A stretch of 32,170 bases of DNA from Sphaerochaetaceae bacterium (GCA_028700425.1 JAQVSP010000007.1:1-32170), one strand, 5' to 3'. Counted from the stretch's first letter, positions 8,090-15,797 are shown. Notes: generated from the letters alone by a model not told the origin. Made by a program: numbers and translations.

Positions 8090-9385
8090 TTAGTTGACTT
8101 CGTCAACCAGCTCCTGCACTGCTGCCTTCAGCTGGTTGTATGCCTTCTCTGGCTCAAGGCCTTCAAGCATGACTGCTGCGACGGTCTCCTTCAGAAGGCT
8201 CTGGATCTCTGTTGAGTTGGCTCCGTAGTATACGATGTGGCCGCGCTCGAAATCCTGGCTGAACACTGCTGAGTACGGGGTGTTCTTGTAGGTCTCGCTG
8301 TTCATCAATGCAACTGTCGGCTGAATGATGTTGACTTCCTTAAGGTACTCCTCTCCGTGGCTGAGCATGTAGGAGATGAACTCCCATGCAACCTTCTGGG
8401 TGGCTTCATCAACATCGCCATTGACCATGTAGTAGTGGCCATAGTAGCAAGCTGCTGTGTCGTTTACTGCATTCTCGAATGTCGGGAATGGAACAACCAT
8501 CCAGTCTCCGCTGTTGTAGAAATCTGGGTTGTCGTTCTTGATCCTGGCTTCCTGGTAAAGGCCAGTCATAGCCATTGCAATGTCGTTGTTGTTTGCATTG
8601 AACAGGGATCTTGCATTCTTGTAGGTCGGTGATCCAAGGTTGAGTCCATTCGGTCCCCAGTTCTGCATAAACTCGAAGAACTTCACCCAAGCATCCTTTC
8701 CAACGATGGCTTCCTTGCCGTCCTCGCTGAAAAGCTGTCCGCCGAGCTGCTCCACCATCGGGACCATGGACTCGAGGTAATACGGATACCTGAAGTCAAA
8801 GCCTCTGCGGGTGAGGATGTCTCCATCGCGGAGAACCAGCTTCTGGGATACTTCGACAACCTCTTCCCAGGTCTTGGGATAGTCTGTCTCAGGATCGAGA
8901 CCTGCTGAGCGGAATACGTTCTTGTTGATGAACAAGCACCAGTTTGTCAGCTCGAGAGGAAGTCCATAGACATCGCCCTCGTATGTGACTGACTCAAGCA
9001 TGCCAGGAGCATAGGCATCGATGACAGCCTGTGCATCCTTGTAGCCGGCTGCTGCATAGTTGATTGGAGCTACGCGGCCTGCCACGATGTACGGATACTC
9101 ATCGTTGATTGAAAGGTTGAACACTGTCGGGCCCTGTCCGGCAGCGAATGCGGTCTGAACCAGCTCGATCATCTTTGTAGCGGCCTGGCGTGTTACGTTG
9201 ATGGTCACATTTGGATGAGTTTCGCAGAATTCCTTGATGTACCTTTCCTCAAGGCGCTGCCTGTTGGCATCCTCGTGGGTCCAGAACTCGATTGTTACGG
9301 GCTTGGCCTCCTCTGCCTGTGCGTTGGCGAATGCCATCGGGGCAAGCATCATAAGAGCAAGCAGAATGACAATAGCTTTCTTCAT
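8090..9385 (-). CDS. Extracellular sugar-binding protein of CUT1 ABC transporter
   Basis: A periplasmic solute-binding protein (family 1) of 431 residues. It has a clear signal peptide (MKKAIVILLALMMLAPMAFANAQA, cut before EE) with no lipobox Cys, so it should be soluble or anchored by other means. The mature start VTIEFWTHEDANRQRLEERYIKEF, the YGLPLE segment and the Trp/Tyr-rich core are typical. The ATG at 9385 is set by a strong ribosome binding site (TTAGGAGG) and the signal peptide; the frame is open further upstream but without sense. It is the first gene of the operon, with the hairpin directly downstream. I could not assign a convincing promoter in 9386-9492. Confidence 0.92.
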   Translation of the reverse strand: MKKAIVILLALMMLAPMAFANAQAEEAKPVTIEFWTHEDANRQRLEERYIKEFCETHPNVTINVTRQAATKMIELVQTAFAAGQGPTVFNLSINDEYPYIVAGRVAPINYAAAGYKDAQAVIDAYAPGMLESVTYEGDVYGLPLELTNWCLFINKNVFRSAGLDPETDYPKTWEEVVEVSQKLVLRDGDILTRRGFDFRYPYYLESMVPMVEQLGGQLFSEDGKEAIVGKDAWVKFFEFMQNWGPNGLNLGSPTYKNARSLFNANNNDIAMAMTGLYQEARIKNDNPDFYNSGDWMVVPFPTFENAVNDTAACYYGHYYMVNGDVDEATQKVAWEFISYMLSHGEEYLKEVNIIQPTVALMNSETYKNTPYSAVFSQDFERGHIVYYGANSTEIQSLLKETVAAVMLEGLEPEKAYNQLKAAVQELVDEVN

Positions 9386-9492
9386 AAGTTTTCCTCCTAA
9401 TGAAAATACTTCTGTGTTCATTCTCCTGCTCAATCCAAGCCAGCGCAAGTAAAGCTTCTTGAGATTAATTGAACATTTTTGAGATTGTGAAT

Positions 9493-9519
9493 AAAAAGCA
9501 AGGAGCTCCGAAGAGCTCC
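9493..9519 (-). terminator. Intrinsic terminator of the oadB operon, TTCG loop
   Basis: On the minus strand GGAGCTC (9519-9513) pairs with GAGCTCC (9508-9502) around a TTCG loop closed by C-G. After TTGC, five T (9497-9493) follow. It lies 23 bases after the stop of the 39-residue gene and upstream of the sugar operon, so it separates the two units. Confidence 0.8.
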
Positions 9520-9542
9520 CTGCATCGACAGAAGAAGATTTC

Positions 9543-9662
9543 TCACTTCTCCTTTTTCTTTCTATTAAGCCAAAGAGCTGCAACATAGACGCAAAGAATC
9601 ACAGCGAATATGGCGGCCATGCCTTTCCACATTATCTCAAGGGATGCAAGTACAGAATTCAT
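9543..9662 (-). CDS. Small OadG-related membrane subunit, 39 residues
   Basis: A tiny protein of 39 residues: a short polar start (MNSVLASLEIMWKG), one membrane helix (about 15-32, MAAIFAVILCVYVAALWL) and a Lys-rich tail (NRKKKEK). The gene is real by its ribosome binding site: AAGGAGG seven bases before the ATG at 9662. It follows oadB by 11 bases and is closed by a terminator. In biotin-dependent sodium-pumping decarboxylases the gamma subunit (OadG) is a small single-helix protein with a positive tail. This looks like a reduced version, without the longer soluble tail that binds OadA. Function as OadB partner is inferred from size, topology and position. Confidence 0.75.
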   Translation of the reverse strand: MNSVLASLEIMWKGMAAIFAVILCVYVAALWLNRKKKEK

Positions 9663-9673
9663 TTTAGACCTCC

Positions 9674-10813
9674 TTAAGCCAGGAACTGGGGAACCAGTCC
9701 AAGAATCACGCCGCCTGCGATGACAGATCCGATCTGTCCTGCAACGTTTGCTCCAATTGCATGCATGAGAAGATGGTTCTGAGGATCCTCAGCCTGCCCC
9801 ATCTTCTGGATGACCCTGGCGCTCATCGGGAATGCTGAGATTCCAGCTGCTCCGACCATCGGGTTGATCTTGTTCTTTGTGAACAGGTTGAGAAGCTTGG
9901 CAAAGAGGCATCCAGCAATTGTATCGAAGACAAATGCAACCAGTCCAAGCCCCATGATCATGAGAGTTTGCCAGTTGACAAAGGCCTCTGCCTTCATTGT
10001 GGAGGCAACGGTGATTCCAAGAAGCAGGGTGATGAGATTGGCCAGAGCGGTCTGAGCTGTATCGCTGAGAGAGCCAAGCACGCCGCACTCGCGGATCAGG
10101 TTTCCAAACATCAGAAGACCGACAAGGCTGACAGAGGCCGGAGCCACATAGCCGGCGATGACAGTCACGATGATCGGGAACAGTATCTTGGATGTCTGGG
10201 AGACAGACCTTGGATTATAGGACATCCTTATTGACCTTTCCTTCTTGGTGGTCACAAGCTTGATGGCCATTGGCTGGATTATTGGAACCAGAGCCATATA
10301 TGAATAGGCTGCAACGGCGATAGGTCCAACGAAGTTGCTCTTCAATACCTGGGAGACGAGAATGGATGTCGGTCCATCTGCTGCTCCAATGATTCCGATG
10401 GATGCTGCATCCTGAAGCGGGAATCCAAGCAGGCAGGCCAAGGTGATGGTTCCGAAGATTCCCCACTGCGCAGCAGCTCCAAACAGGAGCAGCTTCGGGT
10501 TGGAGAGAAGCGGTCCGAAATCAATCATGGCGCCTATTCCGATGAACAGAAGAAGCGGCATGGCTTCCGATGCTTCGATGCCGACGCGGAAAAGCCAGTC
10601 AAGAATGCCAGGGACATTCCCGATGCCTTCCATCATCTGGTCAATGGCTCCGTTGAAAGGAATATTGACCAGAATGGCTCCAAAGCCCATAGGTAGAAGG
10701 AGCGATGGCTCCATCTTCTTCTTGATCGCAAGGAACACAAGCAGTGCTCCGACGATATACATGACAACCTGCTGCCACGTGGTAGCTGCGAATCCTTCGA
10801 TTAGAAATTCCAT
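9674..10813 (-). CDS. oadB: Sodium-translocating decarboxylase beta subunit, OadB
   Basis: An inner-membrane protein of 379 residues with many hydrophobic segments. It is the beta subunit that couples decarboxylation of carboxybiotin to sodium export. The OadB pattern is visible: FIGIGAMIDFGPLLSNPKLLLFGAAAQ, then DAASIGIIGAADGPTSI with the conserved Asp near the membrane, and NHLLMHAIGANVAGQIGSVIAGGVIL at the end. I choose the ATG at 10813 (MEFLIEGFAATTW), with a GGGGG stretch upstream; the frame stays open to 11011 but that part lacks sense. The alpha (biotin-carrying) subunit is not here. A biotin ligase gene sits at 21487-22176. The operon is oadB plus the 39-residue gene. Confidence 0.92.
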   Translation of the reverse strand: MEFLIEGFAATTWQQVVMYIVGALLVFLAIKKKMEPSLLLPMGFGAILVNIPFNGAIDQMMEGIGNVPGILDWLFRVGIEASEAMPLLLFIGIGAMIDFGPLLSNPKLLLFGAAAQWGIFGTITLACLLGFPLQDAASIGIIGAADGPTSILVSQVLKSNFVGPIAVAAYSYMALVPIIQPMAIKLVTTKKERSIRMSYNPRSVSQTSKILFPIIVTVIAGYVAPASVSLVGLLMFGNLIRECGVLGSLSDTAQTALANLITLLLGITVASTMKAEAFVNWQTLMIMGLGLVAFVFDTIAGCLFAKLLNLFTKNKINPMVGAAGISAFPMSARVIQKMGQAEDPQNHLLMHAIGANVAGQIGSVIAGGVILGLVPQFLA

Positions 10814-10890
10814 CAAGGGACCCCCTGGAAAGTGATTTTGGGGAGAAGTTGACTCTGCCGCAAGGCAAGGGGTTCCCCCTATTAGTGATG

Positions 10891-10919
10891 ATAATAAAGC
10901 AAATGGACAAGCTAGGCAA
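10891..10919 (-). promoter_or_regulatory. Promoter of the oadB operon
   Basis: On the minus strand a -35 TTGCCT (10919-10914) and a -10 TATTAT (10896-10891) are 17 bases apart. Transcription would start near 10884, giving a leader of about 70 bases that includes a GGGG-CCCC palindrome (10870-10879). Confidence 0.5.
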
Positions 10920-11064
10920 TACAAAAGAATGGCTGCCTTGCAGTTCTTAACTTGCTGTTTACGGAAATTCTGCAAGGCCTGGCATCCAGGTAAAAGAATG
11001 CTGCCAGGCAATACAAGATAGGCCTTGGCAGCACTGTCATCAAGACAGGCCAGGACAAGTGTGA

Positions 11065-11272
11065 CAGACGTTGCAGGAAGTTTATCAGTCCAAGCGAAGG
11101 GGGCTTATTGGCAAGGTGGATATCAGGTCTGATTACAAAGCTGTGTGGTCATATCTTGGATAATATAGAAGGCAGGAGGCTCCTGTAGGAGAGGGCTTGA
11201 AGAGAAAGCTTGAGGACATGGCAGCCCGATTTCAGCTTATCTGGCACGTTGATATTCAGAGAGTGACTCCAA
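11065..11272 (+). pseudogene. Possible gene remnant in the 10814-11330 gap
   Basis: This 517-base gap has no intact gene. One plus-strand frame from 11068 reads protein-like (YQSKRRGLIGKVDIRSDY), meets a TAA near 11164, and resumes with GLKRKLEDMAARFQLIWHVD and IQRVTPRLGE. I do not recognise the family, and chance is possible. The left half (10815-11060) holds the oadB promoter and leader, plus two short imperfect repeats of AAAAGAATG(G)CTGCC (10922 and 10992) and of AGGCAATACAA (10914 and 11006). Confidence 0.25.
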
Positions 11273-11295
11273 GGCTTGGAGAAGGAGTCGTCCTG

Positions 11296-11322
11296 TTGCC
11301 TTTATTCCGACTTCGGTATAAC
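11296..11322 (+). promoter_or_regulatory. Promoter of the HTH/Fic-like gene, probably leaderless
   Basis: A -35 TTGCCT (11296-11301) and a -10 TATAAC (11317-11322) are 15 bases apart, slightly short. The -10 ends eight bases before the ATG at 11331 and no ribosome binding site is present. A small inverted repeat CCGA-CT-TCGG (11307-11316) lies in the spacer. Confidence 0.45.
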
Positions 11323-11330
11323 CTTCAGCT

Positions 11331-12119
11331 ATGGACTATATCGACGTTAGGCAAGCCTCGATGAACTGGGGCATAAGTGAAAGACGAATCCGCTACCTAT
11401 GTGCAGCAGGAAGGATCGAGGGATCCTATCAGCCGGGAGGCTACTCCTGGATGATACCAGCCTCTGCCCAGAAGCCAAGCGATGGCCGCAATCTTCGCAA
11501 GATGAAGAATCTTGGCCTTCGCCCTGGAATCCATGATTTCTCTGCTGTAAGCAAGGCATCAGGCCCGCCAAGCGAAGCCAGGATCGCTGATGCAATCATC
11601 AGCGCCCTGGCCTTTGGAAACAAGAGCCTCGACAAGGCTGATGTTCTTCGCGCCATGGCTCTTGAGCAATCCTCGCTTTCGCTTAGGGACTCATTGCTGG
11701 TGCTGAACCTTAAGAGCGCCTTGTCCCTTGCAGTCTGCCGAGGAGATGAGGCTGAGACCAGAAGAATCAACGCAGAGATCATGCATCACCTTGGTCCAAG
11801 CGACTATGCCAGCCAGCAGGCCCGCAAGGAGGCTGAGTCCCTTTATTACAGGGCAATCCACGAGTACAGCAAGCTCAATCCTATAGTCAGAAGCGCCTTC
11901 ATATTCGGCGAGCTTCTGAGAATCAAGCCCTTTGATAAGTGCAATGGAGAGACAGCCTATGCATGCCTGTGCTGCAGCCTGCAAAGCTCAGGCTATGGCC
12001 TAATAGCCCTGAAGGATGTAGATGAGATGCTCTCGGCCTTAGTGGTGACCAGGGCGCGAGGCAGCTATCAGGCCGTCATAGACCTGATCATGAGGGCCTT
12101 GGAAGATGAAGCTCAATAA
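11331..12119 (+). CDS. HTH DNA-binding protein with degenerate Fic-like domain
   Basis: 262 residues. Residues 1-47 are a MerR/excisionase-like helix-turn-helix (YIDVRQASMNWGISERRIRYLCAAGRIEG, then SWMIPASAQKP). The C-terminal 100 residues resemble a Fic fold: YYRAIHEYSKLNPIVRSAFIFGELLRI, then KPFDKCNGETAY (199-210), then a GYGLI turn. Active Fic enzymes carry HPFxxGNGRxxR in that place. Here the catalytic His is Lys, the first Gly is Cys and both Arg are replaced (Glu207, Tyr210), so AMP transfer is unlikely. The middle (about 75-170) is helical and unrecognised. There is no ribosome binding site; the promoter suggests a leaderless message. Its last 14 bases overlap the start of the amidohydrolase gene, so the two are made together. 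I infer a ligand- or partner-sensing regulator. The HTH is fairly certain; the Fic relation rests on pattern. Confidence 0.7.
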   Translation: MDYIDVRQASMNWGISERRIRYLCAAGRIEGSYQPGGYSWMIPASAQKPSDGRNLRKMKNLGLRPGIHDFSAVSKASGPPSEARIADAIISALAFGNKSLDKADVLRAMALEQSSLSLRDSLLVLNLKSALSLAVCRGDEAETRRINAEIMHHLGPSDYASQQARKEAESLYYRAIHEYSKLNPIVRSAFIFGELLRIKPFDKCNGETAYACLCCSLQSSGYGLIALKDVDEMLSALVVTRARGSYQAVIDLIMRALEDEAQ

Positions 12120-13608
12120 CGCCTTAATATATGATGGAAGCGGCAGCCTGCCTTATAGGGCAAGCATAGAGACAACTGGGTCGGTCATATCCAGGATACA
12201 AAGCCAGGGCTTTGATGACGGCCTTGATCTCAACGGCCTTGTTGTCTGTCCAGGCTTTATGGATATGCATGCCCACAGCGAGGCCTTGAGCCTCCGAGAT
12301 CCAGGGATGAGCATACGAGCAGTCCAGGGAATCACCTTCGATCTCTCAGGCAATTGCGGAGCCGGCCTCTGGCCTAGGAGGCCAGGCCAGCAGCGCTATG
12401 AGGACATCCTTGGCCCAAGCCAGGGCGACTGGAAGGACTTTGCCTCCTATGCATCCCAGTCAAAGGCATCCATAAACCAGGCCTTCCTGCAGGCACACGG
12501 ACCGCTGAGGCTGTTCTGCCTTGAGAACAACCCCAACAGGGAAGCTACAGAGGCTGAGATCAGGTCAATGGCCGAGATTCTGGAGACAAGCATGGACGAT
12601 GGCTGTCTTGGCCTTTCGACAGGGCTCTACTATGCCCCCTGCCTCTTTGCCTCCCGAGATGAAATGCTTGCCCTTCTCAGGACTGTTGCACACAAGGGCG
12701 GCATCTTCAGTGTTCATCACAGATGCGAGGGCTCCTCAATACTCCAGAGCCTTGATGAGATACTGAGCATAGCCAGAGAGGCAGAATGCAGGACCGAAGT
12801 ATCCCATCTGAAGGTCATAGGCCTGAGAAACCAGGGCTTAGTTGAGAAGGTCCTTGAAAAGATCGAGAGCTATGGCGCCACGTTTGACCAATATACCTAT
12901 GACTTTGGCTCAACAAGCCTGGAAAGCCTACTTCCCCCATTTTTGCTGGGCTTGCCTAAGGCCCAGAGGATGGAGGCCTTGCAGGACCCTCAGGTGCGCA
13001 ATAAGGCAAGGCTTCAGATGCTGCACCCAGAGGGCTGGGACAGCCTGGTTGACCTATGCTCCTGGCAGAACATCAGGATACTGCAGCTGCCAACCTTTGC
13101 AGAGCTTGAATCAATGAGCCTTGCTGAGGTCGCCGAAAAGCTTTCCAAGGACCCATTCGACTGTCTCTTCGACATCCTATCCAAGGAGAAGGGAGCCAGC
13201 CTGATGACTGATACGACCCAGACTGATGAGAGCCTGAGAACCATAATGAGACACCCTCTTGGAGTCTGGGGAACCGATGCTCTTTATACCGCAGGCCCTA
13301 TGCATCCTCGATCCAGCCAGGCAACCTTCCATCTGTTCAGAAGCTTCTACCTGGACAAGCCGGCAATGAGCCTGGAAGCCCTCATCCACAGGATGACAGC
13401 AAAGACAGCCCAGAGGCTTGGGATAAGGGACAGAGGTCTTGTCAAGGAAGGCTTCAAGGCCGACCTATGCGTGCTTGACCTATATCATATGGATGAAGAG
13501 AAAAGAGAGGGAATCCCTCTTGTGCTTGTAAATGGAAGGCCAATCGTCTCCAGATTTAGCTCAGTGATTGAGGAAAAGGCCTTCTTCCCGCCGGTTCTCA
13601 ATGCTTGA
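12106..13608 (+). CDS. D-aminoacylase-type amidohydrolase (N-acyl-D-amino-acid deacylase family)
   Basis: A metal-dependent amidohydrolase of 500 residues with no signal peptide, so cytosolic. Family marks in order: GFMDMHAHSEA with the metal ligands His55 and His57, SGNCGAG with Cys84 at the place of the metal-bridging Cys of D-aminoacylase, SVHHRCEG near 203-210, VSHLK near 232, YDFG followed by LLPPFL near 285, GTDAL with the catalytic Asp near 390, then MHPRSSQATF and a C-terminal KEGFKADLCVLD strand. Length (480-530 usual) fits. It would release D-amino acids from N-acyl-D-amino acids; dihydroorotase- or hydantoinase-like action is less likely given the Cys and HHRCEG. The ATG at 12106 lies inside the end of the HTH/Fic-like gene, so translation is coupled. 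It ends tail-to-tail, overlapping an amino-acid ABC permease by 11 bases; that importer might handle the products, but the opposite strand makes this weak. Confidence 0.85.
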   Translation: MKLNNALIYDGSGSLPYRASIETTGSVISRIQSQGFDDGLDLNGLVVCPGFMDMHAHSEALSLRDPGMSIRAVQGITFDLSGNCGAGLWPRRPGQQRYEDILGPSQGDWKDFASYASQSKASINQAFLQAHGPLRLFCLENNPNREATEAEIRSMAEILETSMDDGCLGLSTGLYYAPCLFASRDEMLALLRTVAHKGGIFSVHHRCEGSSILQSLDEILSIAREAECRTEVSHLKVIGLRNQGLVEKVLEKIESYGATFDQYTYDFGSTSLESLLPPFLLGLPKAQRMEALQDPQVRNKARLQMLHPEGWDSLVDLCSWQNIRILQLPTFAELESMSLAEVAEKLSKDPFDCLFDILSKEKGASLMTDTTQTDESLRTIMRHPLGVWGTDALYTAGPMHPRSSQATFHLFRSFYLDKPAMSLEALIHRMTAKTAQRLGIRDRGLVKEGFKADLCVLDLYHMDEEKREGIPLVLVNGRPIVSRFSSVIEEKAFFPPVLNA

Positions 13609-14218
13609 GACGCTTCTCAGCAATGTCAAAGGCCTTTGCCACTATGGCATTCATGATGAAGTAGAAGATGCCTGCCACAAAAATAGGAACCACTGAGAAC
13701 ATCCTGGAGCTCATTGTCTGGGCGCTTCTGAAGAGCTCTGCCACTCCGATTGTCTGGGCCAGCGCTGTATCCTTTACCAAGGTTATGACCTCGTTGCCGA
13801 TGGAAGGCAGGACTATCTTGAAGACCTGAGGTACGATGACATAGACAAAGGACTGCCACTTGGAAAGCCCAAGGCTGGCAGCAGCCTCTATCTGGCCCTT
13901 GTGAAGGGTCTGCATGCCGCCTCGATATATCTCGGCAAAATATGCAGCGTAGTTTATAGTGAATGCAATTATGACCGCGGTAAAGCGGTCATATGAGATT
14001 CCTACCAGATAGTAGGGTGCAAAATAAACAAAGAGGATCTGCAGCATAAGCGGAGTTCCTCTCATTATCATGATATAGATATTGACCAAGCCGCTGACAA
14101 CCTTGCTTTTGCTCATCCTTCCCCTGGCGACAATTACGCCAAGAGGAAGTGACAGAACAATGGTCAGGAAAAATATCCAAAGCGATGTAAGTGTTGCTTC
14201 TAGCAGCTGGGTGAGCAT
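13598..14218 (-). CDS. Amino-acid ABC transporter permease (HisM/GlnP family)
   Basis: An inner-membrane permease of 206 residues with about five hydrophobic segments. The family marks are IMRGTPLMLQILFVYF, AYFAEIYRGGMQTLHKGQIEAAASLGLSKWQSFVYVIVPQ (the EAA loop for the ATPase) and LPSIGNEVITLVKDTAL. The ATG at 14218 is three bases after the stop of the binding-protein gene and has no ribosome binding site of its own, so it relies on coupled translation. The usual GlnQ/HisP-type ATPase gene should follow but does not; the next gene is the convergent amidohydrolase, overlapping by 11 bases. The ATPase must come from elsewhere. Confidence 0.92.
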   Translation of the reverse strand: MLTQLLEATLTSLWIFFLTIVLSLPLGVIVARGRMSKSKVVSGLVNIYIMIMRGTPLMLQILFVYFAPYYLVGISYDRFTAVIIAFTINYAAYFAEIYRGGMQTLHKGQIEAAASLGLSKWQSFVYVIVPQVFKIVLPSIGNEVITLVKDTALAQTIGVAELFRSAQTMSSRMFSVVPIFVAGIFYFIMNAIVAKAFDIAEKRLKH

Positions 14219-14221
14219 AAG

Positions 14222-15028
14222 CTACTTGCCAACGGTTGTGATGTCTGCTCCAAACCACCTTGTTGAGATCTGGGCAAGAGTGCCGTCCTTGGCCATGGCC
14301 TTGAGGGCATCCTCGACAGCAGTGCAGAGCTTTTCATCACCCTTTCTAAAGCCGATTCCATACTCCTCAGCCTCAAGGGACTCTTCAAGGATCCTGAAGC
14401 TCTTTCCAGAGTCCTTGATGTTGAAGTTGGCTACAAAGAGGTCGATGACCACTGCATCGACTCCACCAATCTCAAGATCCATCAGGGCGGTGAGGAAATC
14501 CTTGAACTCAACCTCTCCCTTTATTGACTTGTAAAGGTCGCTGGAGCTTTCAAGTGCAACCTGCCCGCTGGATCCAGCCTGAACTCCAACTGCCTTGCCT
14601 GCAAGATCAGAGAGAGTCTTTATGGAGGAATCAGACTTGACGATGATCACCTGTGCATTTCCAACATAGGCTTCCGAGAATGTCAGGGCTTCCTGGCGCT
14701 CCGGGGTGATGGTGAAGCCATTCCAGATGCAGTCGATCTGCTTTGTAGCAAGCTCCTGCTCCTTTGCATTCCAGTCAATCGGCTGGCACTTGAGCTCAAC
14801 GCCCAGGCGCTTGCAGACTTCCCTTGCACAGTCGATGTCGAATCCAACTATCTCATTGTTCTCATCCCTGAAGCCCATAGGAGGAAAGGAATCATCAAGG
14901 CCGAGGACAAATACACCCTTCTTGACGACATACTCCAGCGAGTTGTCTGCTGACTCAGAGACTGGGCTTGAAAAAGCTGATGAAACGAATAAAAGGGTGG
15001 CAAGAGCCACAATGAAAATCTTTTTCAT
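14222..15028 (-). CDS. Amino-acid ABC transporter substrate-binding protein (family 3)
   Basis: A periplasmic binding protein of 268 residues. The signal peptide is MKKIFIVALATLLFVSSAFS with cleavage near AFS-SP and no lipobox. The mature part has the family start GVFVLGLDDSFPPMGFRDENNEIVGFDIDCAREVCKRLG, then IDCIWNGFTITPERQEALTFSEAY, and the AGKAVGVQAGSSG loop that holds the ligand carboxylate. Polar or basic amino acids are the likely cargo, but specificity cannot be read. The ATG at 15028 has AGGAGT upstream and a promoter 31 bases away. It forms a two-gene operon with the permease. Confidence 0.92.
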   Translation of the reverse strand: MKKIFIVALATLLFVSSAFSSPVSESADNSLEYVVKKGVFVLGLDDSFPPMGFRDENNEIVGFDIDCAREVCKRLGVELKCQPIDWNAKEQELATKQIDCIWNGFTITPERQEALTFSEAYVGNAQVIIVKSDSSIKTLSDLAGKAVGVQAGSSGQVALESSSDLYKSIKGEVEFKDFLTALMDLEIGGVDAVVIDLFVANFNIKDSGKSFRILEESLEAEEYGIGFRKGDEKLCTAVEDALKAMAKDGTLAQISTRWFGADITTVGK

Positions 15029-15058
15029 GAATGCACTCCTAATTTGAAAATTATGCAG

Positions 15059-15087
15059 AGTGTATTCATAATTGTTATTTTATTCAA
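15059..15087 (-). promoter_or_regulatory. Promoter of the amino-acid ABC operon
   Basis: On the minus strand TTGAAT (15087-15082) and TACACT (15064-15059) are 17 bases apart, each four of six to consensus, in an AT-rich stretch. The leader would be about 24 bases with an AGGAG site. Two TGAAT elements in this region resemble half-sites of an ArgR box, but no full box is formed. Confidence 0.45.
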
Positions 15088-15170
15088 CTACTTCGCTTTA
15101 ATAATTTAAGATTTATTGAAGCAATAATGCATATTAATGCACAAGATGCAAGACAGCTTGGGAAAGTCAA

Positions 15171-15674
15171 CTATTTCTCAATATAGTAGCATTGATCAAG
15201 GATGATGTCGCCATTGCCATCAGGCTCTGTGAATCTAGGGCAAGCATACCTTTCAAAGCACACGCTTCTATGATTCTCATCCTCAGCCCACTTCCAGCCC
15301 TCAGCCTTGAGAGTGTCCAGGCAGCAGTGGAAATACACATCCGGCTCCTTGCCCTTCACCCAGCAAACTCCAAGAGTGCCTGCTCTCAGCTCCAGGCTCT
15401 CATAGCCCTCTGGAACTGCAGCATCCATAGGAAGGAACACGCCTATCCAATAATCATAATCGGTCTTAGTGCAATCACTGAGCCCGATATAGGCATCATT
15501 GTCCTCGATGCCAGCATCCAAGCCTATCTCCAGAGGCTTGAACAGGCCTTCAGAGAACCACCTGAGCCAAGTATCAGCAAAGGTCCCATTGATCTTGTCC
15601 TTTTCCTTGTACTTGCGGCCTACCAGCTTCATGCTTGGCATTTTCTGGGTGTAGAACTTCACAATCTCTGACAC
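15171..15674 (-). CDS. Stand-alone GyrI-like / AraC effector-binding domain protein
   Basis: 167 residues with no DNA-binding part, so a single small-molecule-binding domain of the GyrI/SOUL type. Visible marks are the opening strand MPSMKLVGRKY, then AYIGLSDC, YDYWIGVFLP, VPEGYESLELRAGTLGVCWVKG and the closing EPDGNGDIILDQCYYIEK. Such domains bind hydrophobic or cationic ligands, and some hydrolyse xenobiotics. The GTG at 15674 is chosen because AGGAGAG lies about five bases upstream; an ATG two bases before it is out of frame. It has its own promoter. It is Cys-rich for its size (six Cys). Role unknown. Confidence 0.75.
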   Translation of the reverse strand: MSEIVKFYTQKMPSMKLVGRKYKEKDKINGTFADTWLRWFSEGLFKPLEIGLDAGIEDNDAYIGLSDCTKTDYDYWIGVFLPMDAAVPEGYESLELRAGTLGVCWVKGKEPDVYFHCCLDTLKAEGWKWAEDENHRSVCFERYACPRFTEPDGNGDIILDQCYYIEK

Positions 15675-15694
15675 ATGACTCTCCTTGATCCTGG

Positions 15695-15723
15695 ATTATA
15701 ATGCACATTATCTATTCAGGCAA
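15695..15723 (-). promoter_or_regulatory. Promoter of the GyrI-like gene
   Basis: On the minus strand TTGCCT (15723-15718) and a perfect TATAAT (15700-15695) are 17 bases apart. Transcription would begin near 15688, leaving about 14 bases including AGGAG before the GTG. Confidence 0.65.
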
Positions 15724-15744
15724 TAAAGTTTCAGGAGCATAAAT

Positions 15745-15771
15745 GAAAGGGGGGATCCCAATGGAATCCCC
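15745..15771 (-). terminator. Terminator of the rplU-rsfS operon
   Basis: On the minus strand GGGGATTCC (15771-15763) pairs with GGGATCCCC (15759-15751) over nine pairs, one of them T-G, around ATT. The following CCTTTCATTT is only moderately T-rich. It lies 26 bases after the rsfS stop. Confidence 0.6.
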
Positions 15772-15797
15772 TCTTCTCATCAAGGCTATTTCTGGCT

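Noticed and set aside
10867-10882. GGGG-CCCC palindrome in the oadB leader
   Set aside because: The loop is only two bases, too small for a stable hairpin; no known riboswitch pattern in the 70-base leader.
15059-15090. Possible ArgR box before the amino-acid ABC operon
   Set aside because: Two TGAAT elements are present but neither is followed by the ATTCA half at the right spacing.
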